From Xiphydria camelus (taxonomy: Eukaryota; Arthropoda; Insecta; Hymenoptera; Xiphydriidae), in NCBI GenBank assembly GCA_963678675.1, contig OY783200.1:10036917-10100916 (forward strand): DNA of 64,000 nucleotides, written 5' to 3'. The first letter of the stretch is position 1, and each line of letters starts with the position of its first letter. This document shows positions 22,161 through 31,226 of the stretch, piece by piece. Under the pieces are notes generated by a model. That model was not told the origin of the DNA and made no database searches. It worked only from the letters and a program-made list of their open reading frames with translations. A program made the translations under genes and the position numbers.

Positions 22161-22481
22161 ATGGACCTCTCAAAACTGAACGAGCTCGGCAGATCGGCTG
22201 GATATCTGGAGACGAAAAAGTTGGCTGAGCTGGAAATCGAGCAGGAGTTCCTGATTACTGGTATGAAGAAAGTAACCACAAAATATGGCCTCAAGATCGT
22301 GGCGGAGCTGCAGAAGAGCTTCACAGTCTTCCTACCATCACGAATCAACAAACTCTTCAAGGACAGCGATGATGATGATGACGAGGAGTTCAACAAGCTG
22401 GTGAAGGCCTGTGGTGAAAACAAACTCTATCTGAAGTGTCTCGGTGGAAAGTACAATTTGTTCGAGTTTATCATGAAATAA
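22161..22481 (+). CDS. small protein, possible OB-fold single-strand DNA-binding protein
   Basis: 106 residues, beginning MDLSKLNELGRSAG. The middle alternates hydrophobic strands (EFLITGMKKVTTKYGLKIVAEL, split by a KYG turn), then FTVFLPSRINKLF, an acidic loop of Asp/Glu, and a final strand pair with a GKYN turn. This strand pattern resembles OB-fold proteins that bind single-stranded DNA, which would suit protein-primed strand displacement replication; it is an inference from pattern only. A TATA box precedes it, and AATAAA overlaps or directly follows the stop (22477-22490). The frame is intact with a clean start. Confidence 0.65.
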   Translation: MDLSKLNELGRSAGYLETKKLAELEIEQEFLITGMKKVTTKYGLKIVAELQKSFTVFLPSRINKLFKDSDDDDDEEFNKLVKACGENKLYLKCLGGKYNLFEFIMK

Positions 22482-22929
22482 AATATTCATAATGACTGAA
22501 TGAATTTGTGTCTTTAATAACCCCGTCGAAAGAAATAATTTCTCTCTCTCTCAACGATTTTTCATCGATGTACTTTAAAAGTTAAATTGCAACTCGTCAC
22601 TCGAGGCTGTGTTTGCTGAGGTGGATATAACCTTAACTCTAGTTTCTCACAACTCATGATCTTTAGCGTGCGTATCTACCTCCTCCCTCTTACAACCAAA
22701 GAAATAATTTCTCTCCCTCAACGATTGATCATTGCTGAACTTCAAAAGATAAATTGCAACTCATAGTGGATAAGGTTCATCGTGACAGAAGCATTCTGAT
22801 ATTTCATTATTCTGGACCAGCTCTAATTTCTCTCAACAACTGTTCATCTTCCACCGCAGCCCTCTAAAAATTGCTGCATTTAGTTCATTTATGCCTTTAT
22901 CCCTTTCGTTAAGGCTAACAACTATAGTC

Positions 22930-23220
22930 GGTATTCATGGGACAACCTGTTTGTGTGTGGGTTTCAACAGTATCCGAGTATCAGCAAGACAGCATATGTG
23001 TGTGTGCGCCTTCTGCAGCCGACGTCCGCAAGACGGCCTGTGTACGGGTGGTGACTCTAGTTGGCATCCGCGCGATATCTGTGTGGGTGCCTCCTGCAGC
23101 CGGCGTCAGCAAGACGGTCTGTGCGTGCGTGCGGGACCCGCGAGCCGGTCTGTGTACGGGTGGTGACTATAGTTGGCGTCCGCGCGATATCTTCATATAT
23201 CGAGCGCAGACTATAATCGA
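22930..23220. repeat. imperfect tandem repeats, no gene
   Basis: Units containing gtgtacgggtggtgactcta and ccgcgcgatatct occur twice (near 23040-23082 and 23151-23192). Shorter ctgcagccg(a/g)cgtc...caagacgg copies also recur. Open frames here are repeat by-products. Confidence 0.6.
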
Positions 23221-23779
23221 TGTGTATCCGACCACCTGTGTAGGCTCTCGCCGGTAGAATCGAAGAGCCTCTCTTGGCTCTATCGAACTATATTGAATTA
23301 AATCCTGCTAGAAATATATTCTACGCACAAATCAAGCTTCAATTTGTTATGTTGTTCTAGTTGCATCGAAAGACTGCCGATATGTAAAGTGTACACTTCA
23401 CGTCGCGATGATCCGCGGGTGGCGGTACTATAGCGGAGCGGGCTGCCGTAAGGAAAGGGTTAACATCTCCGTCGAAATACGTAATTTCTTTTCCCCTCTC
23501 AACGATTACTAATCGTTGTACATCGGAAACGTAGCTCGAGTTTTATATTCTGATTTCAAAGTTATAGCCCCGATATGTCAAATACGTCGATCTGCCCCTC
23601 GGAAGTGTATATTTACGAATCGCCACGCGAGACTGTTTAGTTCTACCAAGTCGATAAGGATCGATGCAACTTGATACTCAATTATTGTTACAACAAATTT
23701 TGGTTAGGTCCAGCTCAGACTCTCGAGACGCAATTCGTTAGTCTGCTTAATACGATCGCAACGAGAACATTGAGTTACA

Positions 23780-24217
23780 ATGCCGAATGCGCCAAGTTCC
23801 GACTCTGATTCGAGCGTGAAAGAGTACAATCCAACCCGTTATCTGGGTTTTCGATTTCGCGGACGTATAATAATTTGCCCAAAAATCTGGAGAGTGTTTA
23901 GTGTTGACAAGCGTTGTCAATTGAGGAGAGCTGTAGAGGAATCCTTTGAAGTAAATGGTATCGACGGTGTTCATTGCATAGACGGATGCCTATACGTAAT
24001 GCTGGGAAGCTTCTTAACACCGGTAAGAAATCAATAAAATCTTCTTCCTCTTATTATTTTTCTTCAACTTCTTCTTTTAACCTCGGCTTGATAATTTGCA
24101 TCTTTACAGAAACTGCGCGGTCTGGCTGCGAGATGTGCCGCTGCGCGGGAAGCAGCTCGCGCCACTGAGGAGGCTATTGACAACAACGATACAGAAGACG
24201 AAGAAGAAGACGAATAA
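23780..24217 (+). CDS. small spliced gene, paralogue A (unknown function)
   Basis: Two exons: 23780-24022 and 24110-24217, with a GT-AG intron of 87 bp (ccg/gtaag ... tttacag/aaa). The product is 116 residues. It starts MPNAPSSDSDSS, has a core EYNP ... PKIWRVFSVDKR ... IDGCLYV, and exon 2 encodes KLRGLAAR, an Ala-rich helix and an acidic tail of Glu/Asp. It is a clear paralogue of the gene at 24931, with the intron at the same place and phase. No known domain is recognised. The upstream ~300 bp are also duplicated ahead of the other copy. A GT microsatellite follows the stop. Confidence 0.72.
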
Positions 24218-24930
24218 GAAGAAAATGTGTGTGTGTGTGTGTGTGTGTGTATGTATGCATAGGTTTTTTGAATTAAAGTGTGTACGTATGAGTTTTTGTA
24301 ATAAAGTAATGATGCGCATGTGTATGTGTATGTGTGTGTGTGTGTGAGCATGATTTTTCTAATAAAAGTGTGTGCATATGTGTGCACATGATTTACAATC
24401 AATTTGTTTATATTTTCTCAACCCTCTTCGAACACCGTTGGAGCTGCGTACCAGCGTTGGGATAAACTGCGCGATTTTAATGAAATTGCACCGAGTTACG
24501 GGTAATATGAATGAAAAAATCACGAGCAAAGGACTGTATTTGAAGTGTCAAACGTATACCCAAGCACACAAACATATCCCTATCGCTCCTGCTAAAACCG
24601 CCCTCCAAGCGCTGTGACGGTGTTTGTAAGCAGCTTCAGCGTTGAAACCCGACCCCATCAAAACTCCACCAAGACTCCGCGCGCCGAGGCTCTGGCGCGA
24701 GTATTTAACACCCCCGTTGAAAGATATAATTTTTCTCTCTCAACGCCTGCTCGCTGAGGGTCCTTGGAAACGTATATTTACGAATCGTCGCGCGGACCTG
24801 TTTAGCCTAGCCAAGTCGATATGGACTGATACGATTTACTGCAATGGACACAACCCCGAGAGGAGAAATTTCGTCTAGGTTCAATCGCATCTCTCGAGAC
24901 GCAGTTCGTTACTCGCAGTCAAGACGTGAA

Positions 24931-25359
24931 ATGCCGATTCCATCTAATACGCGTGTGTATCCGCTTCCCCCGGATAATGTGTGGGAATATAACCCTCACG
25001 GTATTGATATAACTTGGTTTGAGGAGGCAGCAATAGTATTGCCAAATATTTGGCGTATACATACGTTGGAAAAGCGTGGGCTTTTGAGAGAAGCTCTGCA
25101 ACAATCTTTACAAGTGTACGGTCGCGACGGCGATCACGTGATAGACGGATCCATATATGTTATAAACGGATTTAATCACCTTGTGCTGGTAAGAATATCT
25201 TTTTTTCTTTTTTCTTTAATAAATTTGGTATACATTATTTATTTAATTTTTTTTCAATTCTGCTTACAGAAACTACGGGGTCTAGCAGCGCGGCGAACTG
25301 CCATCGCACAGCAGCTCGCAGAGGCTTTGGACGAGGAGGATAGGAACGGCGTGCCTTAG
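24931..25359 (+). CDS. small spliced gene, paralogue B (unknown function)
   Basis: Two exons: 24931-25188 and 25270-25359, intron of 81 bp (gctg/gtaag ... cttacag/aaa). The product is 115 residues. I chose the ATG at 24931 (MPIPSNTRVY) because it aligns with the start of paralogue A; an in-frame ATG at 24844 would add 29 residues. The core is EYNPHG ... LPNIWRIHTLEKRGLLREA ... IDGSIYVING. Exon 2 starts KLRGLAARR and is helical, ending EDRNGVP. Splicing at an identical phase-0 position in both copies supports real protein-coding genes. The function is unknown. Confidence 0.74.
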   Translation: MPIPSNTRVYPLPPDNVWEYNPHGIDITWFEEAAIVLPNIWRIHTLEKRGLLREALQQSLQVYGRDGDHVIDGSIYVINGFNHLVLVRISFFLFSLINLVYIIYLIFFQFCLQKLRGLAARRTAIAQQLAEALDEEDRNGVP

Positions 25360-25885
25360 TGCTATGTGTCTGTGCGTGTGTGTGTGTGCGTGTGTGCGTG
25401 TGTACGCGATTTTTTATTTAACCCTCCCGCGATCTCGAAAGGGTTAGTTCATTGGCGTGATCGTCGCGCGAAATCCCGAGGGTGTGAGCAGACAAGAGCA
25501 CCCATATACCGCGCTCACTCGCACGCGCGGGGTTTTGCACGACAGTCGCGGAAATGAAATAATCCTTTCGCTGCCGCAGAAAGGTTAAATTGTGTGCGAA
25601 TGTGTGCAAGGACGAAGAGGATGGGAACGGTGTGCCTTAGTGCTATGTGTATGTGCGTGTGTGCGTGTGTACGCGATTTTTTATTTAACCCTCCCGCGAT
25701 CTCGAAAGGACTAGTTCATTGACGTGATCGTCGCGCGAAATCCCGGGGGTGTGAGCGGACAAGGTCACCCATATGCCGCGCTCACTCGCACGCGCGGGGT
25801 TTTGCACGACAGTCGCGGAAATGAAATAGCCCTTTCGCTGCCGCTGAGAGGTTAAAGTGTGTGCGAATGTGTGCAAGGATGAAAT
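25336..25885. repeat. tandem duplication of the 3' end of paralogue B
   Basis: A ~280-bp unit beginning at the last codons of paralogue B (agga(t/c)(g/a)ggaacgg(c/t)gtgccttag) is repeated from about 25616. Each unit contains gattttttatttaaccctcc and gcgcggggttttgcacgaca. The second copy carries only the gene's tail. Confidence 0.75.
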
Positions 25886-26084
25886 AGAATAGTGATGTGA
25901 GTATGTGTGTGTTCGCCGGTGTGTGAGCAATTATTTTTAATAATGTGTGTTCGCCGGCGTGTGAACGATTATTTTTAATAATGTGTGTGTGTGTGTGTTT
26001 ATTTCTAAATGCTTTTTATATTAAACAAATTTTTTCATTAATTTTGTTACCTGCTTCCTAACCCTATTTCAAATTTTCTCCAAC

Positions 26085-27162
26085 CTGCATGAGGGGGTGG
26101 GGGGTCTGTAAGGCGTGCGCGCCTGTCGATAAGCTGTGACGTCATCGCTCGCGTCGATCGGTTGGGTGGGGTGGGGGTAAGGTTAGGCTAGCAATGGCGG
26201 CCCTTCGAGAGTGGCGGTAAGGCTAGGGTCCCCAGGAGGGTGTGGGGGTAATCGGGGGTGGGGGTAAGGTTAGACTAGCAATGGCGGCGCTCTAGGAGTG
26301 GGGGTAAGGCTAGGGTCCCCCCATGACCGAGGTTCGCATGCGCATGCGCGTGTGCGCGTGCGCGCGCGCGCCTTGTTACGTCATCGCTCGCGTGGATCGG
26401 TTGGGCGGAGTGGGGGTAAGTTTAGGCTAGCAATGGCGGCGCTCCGGGAGTGGGGGTAAGGCTAGGGTCCCCAGGTGGGCGTGGGGGTAATCGGGGGTGG
26501 GGGTAAGGTTAGACTAGCAATGGCGGCGCTCTAGGAGTGGGGGTAAGGTTAGACTAGCAATGGCGGCGCTCCAGGAGTGGGGGTAAGGCTAGGGTCCCCA
26601 GGTGGGCGTGGGGGTAATCGGGGGTGGGGGTAAGGTTAGACTAGCAATGGCGGCGCTCTAGGAGTGGGGGTAAGGCTAGGGTCCCCAGGTGGGCGTGGGG
26701 GTAACCGAGTGGGGGGTAAGGTTAGGCTACCAATGGCGGCACTCCGGGGGCGGGGTTAGGCTACCAATGGCGGCACTCCGGGGGCGGGGTTAGGCTACCA
26801 ATGGCGGCGCTCTAGGAGTGGGGGTAAGGCTAGGGTCCCCAGGTGGGCGTGGGGGTAACCGAGTGGGGGGGGTAAGGTTAGGCTACCAATGGCGGCACTC
26901 CGGGGGCGGGGTTAGGCTACCAATGGCGGCACTCCGGGGGCGGGGTTAGGCTAGGGTCCCTAGGAGTGGGCGGGGATAAGTCTAGGGTCCCCAGGGTGGC
27001 CCAGAACTCTCCTAGCTTAACTACTTATTGATGGTTTTTGAGATTAAAAAAAAATGTGACGTGATGGAGACAAACGGACACCGGATTCGGATTCAGCGAC
27101 CCCAAAAACATAAAGATATGCTGGTTCTGGGAACAAGACCTTTTTTTTTTTGTGTGCCTGTG
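26085..27162. repeat. right long inverted repeat of the polymerase element
   Basis: Uninterrupted inverted copy of the left end, with the same GC-rich units in reverse complement (ggcggcgctctaggagtg, ggtaaggctagggtcccc). It has a TGACGTCA at 26137-26144, TTACGTCA at 26376-26383 and an alternating gcgcgcgc run near 26335-26371. Copy number of the internal units differs between the two ends. Confidence 0.87.
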
Positions 27163-27165
27163 TTA

Positions 27166-27727
27166 TCAATCATCCAGCGTGGATTAGAATCACTCCAATA
27201 ACGACAATTATGACGGTTTAAGGTACCATTTAAATTAAATGTCGCTTCATCGCTGAAAACAATTTTTCTCGAAAAATGCACATTTTAATCACATCTTTGC
27301 ATCAACAATTCGCAAAGTTCCAATCGCCTGTCGTAGTCATCACCACTCAATTCTTGAACTAAAGTAACTTTATATGGGTGGAATTTGCATCCTTTAAGAA
27401 TACGATGCACTGAAAACGTGGAGATTTCGTGTTCTTGGGCAGCTTTTGGAATTGAAACATGCCTATCCTCAATGAAAGATTGCATTACTTCTAAGCTTTT
27501 TTCTTCATTCGTCGCGCTTTTTGGGCGCCCTGTTCACGGACGGTCTTTTACCGAACCAAACTGTTCAAAACGATGGACAGTTTTTTGAACAGTAGACGTA
27601 GCTATCGGCGGTCGATCTACAAACGTGTCATTAAACAAATTCGCCACTTGCTCATAGCTACGAACCCTGTCACCATATCCTCTCATCATAAGAGGATAGA
27701 AATTCGCTCTTCTTCGGTTAATTGCAT
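27166..27727 (-). pseudogene. N-terminal half of DD41D mariner transposase
   Basis: The reading starts at the ATG 27725-27727 (MQLTEEERISILLMMRG). It encodes the helix-turn-helix region (STVQKTVHRFEQFGS, GRPKSATNEE), a second HTH, and the first catalytic Asp (FSDEATF), ending RWMID at the insertion point. Two in-frame stops are present: after KDRP, and after LLMQRCD at 27282-27284. The gene was therefore dead independently of the insertion, or died afterwards. Confidence 0.88.
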
Positions 27728-28154
27728 TGCACTGAGGAATTATTAAAGCAAAAAACCACGAAACTTTTAGGAAAATGACAATAGGTCGTCAACAAGACGT
27801 CGTCAAAACTAGGTACGACAGATGATCTCCATGGAAACTGACTCACTTTTTATAACATATTTTAAATTTTCAAAACTCGATAAATCGGAAACGGTTGAAT
27901 TTAAGTGCATTATGTCAATTACAATTATTGCTCAAAATTGAAGGACGAATTGATATATCCAATAATATACAGGGATTTCCATTAGAAAAAATGCAACTTT
28001 TGTGTGTCACGACTTTATGACCAACCCTGTATAATTAAAACTTGAACTGTCTAGTAGACGCTTAAAAACCCTAAAACTTTTGTATTTAACTTTTTTTGAT
28101 ACCTTGTATATTTTACCGAATAATCGACCGTTTCCAGACTTTTCTAAAGCCCTG

Positions 28155-28551
28155 TATATATATGAAGAGTGGAAGTTAAAACCGGCTGTGCCAATTTTTC
28201 ATATTTCGACTTTTTTGCATGAATATAGTCTATGTTCAATTGCCAATGTCCCCTAAAAATGGCGACGTGCCGGACACATAGGATATGCTTTTAATTTGAA
28301 GCGGAAAATAATGGGATGTATAAGTCCATTGCATATTTACTTAAAAGTAGGGTAAGTGCCAATACCATAAAATCTTGTTTCATCATTTAGCGATCAGTGT
28401 TCCGTCACATGATAGACGGAATTCTGCAAATCAGTTCTTACCGCTCAGCATCATTGCGATCTAAATAAAATATTGTTTCGACTATCATTGAAAGAAAGAA
28501 AATGGGGGCGGTGTCCTATTCAGAAACCCGAGGAAAGTTTGAGAAGCGTAA
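28155..28551. other. AT-rich stretch, nothing recognised
   Basis: No supported gene or element boundary between the outer MITE and the next MITE. Confidence 0.5.
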
Positions 28552-28724
28552 AGCCCGGGGCAGACTAGCGCGACGCGCGACGAAAAATATTGAATCCATG
28601 GATGCAAGTGGACTGGCGCACACTTGAGCGCGGAGCAGAGCAGCGGCCGTCGGCCAATTCTCCATGGGGAATCCTGGTCGTTGCGCGTCGCTTCGCCGCA
28701 CGTCGCGCTAGTCTGTCTCGGGCT
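28552..28724. mobile_element. Harbinger-type MITE
   Basis: 173 bp with inverted ends agcccggggcagactagcgc and its complement, flanked by TAA on both sides (28549-28551 and 28725-28727). A 3-bp TWA duplication is the mark of PIF/Harbinger elements. It is GC-rich with no coding capacity. Confidence 0.75.
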
Positions 28725-28799
28725 TAAGGGTAAATGTCCCCGACAAATAGTATGAAATTTTTTCAATAGATGGCTGCACTGTTAGGGCAAAATTTACTT

Positions 28800-30030
28800 G
28801 GTAATTTATTCGGAAACGGCTGCACATATGTTGATTCTGAAAACGGATTTATTAATTGTTCATGTATCGAATTTAATGAAATTGGTTTATAAAAAATTAC
28901 AGTTTATTATAAACATACTTCTAAAAAAAAAATTGAAAAATTCACTTTTCCAAAAAAAGCTACTTATAGAGACATATACCCGTTCAAAGTGAAATCAAAA
29001 CCGTGTCGGGAATTCTGCAGCAAGCAGTATCTTCATCGTAATTAGTAATTTTTAACAGAGTAGGAGGCTCCGCCCTCTGCTCGCTAGGCTCGCCAACTTC
29101 CCCATGCCGCTTCGTGACGCTCCACCCCGTGGATCCTCGGGAGCGAGGCGGGAGTATACTAATACGAAGGCGTAGAAGAGACATTGATTATTTATTAACT
29201 TTTTATTTTCTAATACCGTGCACATTTAATTTCGCGTTAGCTAACATGGAATTAATCCATTGTTTCTTAATAAGAGGGGATTATTTCCATGTTAGCTAAC
29301 GTGGCACGGTGCTTGCAAATGAAAAATTAATTACACGTTCCTTCGTACACTTATGTACCTTTTACTTATACATATTTGTTCACTCAAAGTACTGTTCAAT
29401 GAAATTGAATCAATTTTGTTGATCAACCAAAAGTAGAACTGTTTACCGAGGAGGCGCTGGAAAGAAGCTAATGGAAATAAGATAATGCATACTGCCTGGG
29501 CTCGTAGGTTGGCGAGGTATTCATGGTCGCATTACTACGAAACCCTTGCAACGGAACAGTTACTTCGAAACGTCGACAGCAACCCTCTGTCTCACTGACA
29601 CTCGCAGACAACTGCAGCAGCACGCACACACAAACGTCAGGGCGACGAGAGTGAGACCTGTGCGACAATTTATGAAGGGTACAGGGGTAAAAGAGGGAAG
29701 CCGTTGCTACGTGCTCTTCATCCGTACACCGTATTCTTCTATCTTCAATTGGTTTATAAGAAATTACATTTATTATAAACATTCTTCTAAAAGAAAAAAA
29801 CTGAAAAGGTCACTTTTTCAAAAATAGTCACTTATACAGACATATACCCGTTCAATGTGAAATCAAAACCGTGTCGGAAATTCTGCAACAATCAATATCT
29901 CTATCCTAATCAGTAATTTTCGCTACGCTACGCTCGCCGACCCCCCCCCCCCCCCCGTGCCGCTTCACGGCGCTCCCCCCCCGTAGATCCTCGGGAGCGA
30001 GGCGGGAGTATACACTAATATAAGGGACAT
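28800..30030. repeat. two copies of a dispersed repeat plus a hairpin
   Basis: About 28870-29175 and 29755-30030 are related: both contain gaaatcaaaaccgtgtcgg and gatcctcgggagcgaggcgg. The second has a long poly-C run (29941-29957). Between them, 29216-29302 forms a hairpin around gttagctaacatgga. Block 29545-29700 (ctcactgacactcgcagaca, then gtacaggggtaaaa) recurs at 36590-36705. Small open frames here are not supported as genes. Confidence 0.65.
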
Positions 30031-30580
30031 CAGACTGCGTATTACGTGGACCCCAATAGTTTCTTCGACGCATAAACAAACACCGCCGCACAGTGTTCAA
30101 TATCGCCCAAAACATGATCGAAACTGAAAAAAAAAGTTTTCCTACAAATTACGAAATTTTTATACCTGTTTGTACACATCGTAATGCAACTTTTCACCAA
30201 AAATTTGCTTTGTTATCTTCGTCCAAACCGGAGAAAATAATTATCAAAGATCGTTAAATTACTCATATTTTCATACGGCAACTTTCACTTCTAAAATCTT
30301 GACATCTTCATTACTTTTTCCTGATTCAAATAGTAAACCTGAAATAAAAAGAATTATATCGTGTAAAAGTGCATACTGTAGAGATTCAAATGATATATTT
30401 ATCAATAATTAAAAGTGATTATACCTTTAGGTATAATACGCCTTTTATAATCCTATACAATGTTCACATTAATGTGTCTTTAAATGCGGTTTGCTAATAT
30501 TTGCTACACCATAAACTTTACGGCAAGTCAATATTTACAATGTAAGTAATTGAGATATATATGGCTTTACCTGCGCAAAG

Positions 30581-31068
30581 GTGCGCAACAAGGGGTTTTC
30601 GGAGTCACTCATTACGATGCTGATGTCAAAATCGGTCTATTCTCAAATCCAAGATGGCGAATGCAATGTGGCGGATGATGATTTCCAGAAATTTTTAATT
30701 CATGGAGCCGTGATTATAACAGAAGCCCTATTGCCCATCGGTGAATTATCAGAGGAGATACAGGAGTCGAAAAATAAGGATACATAGAAATATCGAGACA
30801 GCCATACAAAAAAATAAACCCTACTAAAATGAATGAGGATTTATTTCATAGACTTTTACTGAGTTTCGATCCCCTTCTTAGTTCATTTCAGTCACCAAAG
30901 GTATGTTGTTAAAAAATGCTTCCTTTGCTTGATCTGACAAATGAAGAGAAACAAGAGCTTGAGGAAGACCATGACGAGGACTCGGATGAAGAGTATGACA
31001 ACGATGAAAATAAAGACAACGAATATATAATGAATCAGATTAGCCATAGCCATTTCACTTTTATATAA
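30581..31068 (+). pseudogene. fragmentary coding-like remnant, unidentified
   Basis: A 68-codon frame without ATG (RNKGFSESLITMLMSKSV...) is followed by short pieces in other frames, including MNEDLFHRLLLSFD and an acidic tail (EEDHDEDSDEEYDND). It looks like decayed exons of one protein with an acidic C-terminus, but I cannot name it. Confidence 0.25.
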
Positions 31069-31226
31069 TAAAATAATAAAGCATTAATACATTACATAAG
31101 TACATTTTTTCTTCTTTATTTTCGTATTTCTAGTTTTCAGCTGTATAAATAAATATAGATTATCATTTTTATTGTTATTATTATTAATAATACGTTGACA
31201 ATGAAAGAAACATATAATACATAAAC

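Larger units (their letters stand above)
22511..24760 (+). promoter_or_regulatory. four copies of a CT-rich upstream motif
   Basis: Related blocks with (g)aaat-aattt-ctctct-caacg order occur near 22524-22565, 22697-22730, 23471-23510 and 24711-24750. The last two lie about 270 and 210 bases before the ATGs of the spliced paralogues. They may be promoter elements copied with the genes. Confidence 0.5.
12727..27162 (+). mobile_element. protein-primed DNA polymerase element with long inverted ends and TTA duplication
   Basis: Both ends read cacaggcacacaaaa in inverted orientation, followed by about 1.1 kb of inverted GC-rich repeats. The insertion splits a mariner transposase. The flanks are TTA at 12724-12726 and TTA at 27163-27165, and removing the element plus one TTA restores the mariner reading frame, which fixes the boundaries. 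Gene content: family B polymerase (17185-20897, +), a 93-codon gene (21397-21678, -), a 106-codon gene (22161-22481, +), and two spliced paralogues (23780-24217 and 24931-25359, +). I find no retroviral-type integrase, capsid, ATPase or protease. Without nested insertions it is about 11.1 kb. The 3-bp duplication differs from the 6-bp duplication known for Polinton/Maverick. It may be a linear virus-like replicon or a decayed Polinton relative. Confidence 0.85.
11834..28029 (-). mobile_element. DD41D mariner (rosa/Visitor type) element, interrupted
   Basis: Termini cagggttggtcataaagt (11834) and its complement (ends 28029) are each flanked by TA (11832-11833 and 28030-28031). The inverted repeats run about 190 bp. 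The reverse-strand transposase gene lies in two pieces, 27166-27727 and 12213-12723, because a 14.4 kb element (12727-27162) inserted between them. Without the insert the element would be about 1.76 kb, a normal mariner size. Confidence 0.88.
11710..28154. mobile_element. palindromic MITE split at its centre (outermost nesting layer)
   Basis: Arms 11710-11831 and 28032-28154 are inverted copies of about 122 bp with TA at both outer edges and termini cagggctttagaaaagtc. Joined, they would form a near-perfect palindrome. A DD41D mariner occupies its exact centre. The alternative is that these arms are an outward extension of the mariner inverted repeat, but the mariner has its own TA-flanked termini inside. 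Confidence 0.65.

Noticed and set aside
22891..23257. Cys/Val-rich small ORFs
   Set aside because: They come from imperfect GT-rich tandem repeats, overlap in two frames, and have no splice or promoter support.
24064..24402. His/Thr-rich reverse-strand ORF
   Set aside because: Translation of a GT microsatellite downstream of a spliced gene.
12727..27162. Complete Polinton/Maverick
   Set aside because: No integrase, capsid, protease or ATPase frame was found and the duplication is 3 bp, not 6 bp.
28485..28766. Reverse-strand ORF of 93 codons
   Set aside because: It lies mostly within a TAA-flanked MITE and two overlapping frames are open because of GC content.
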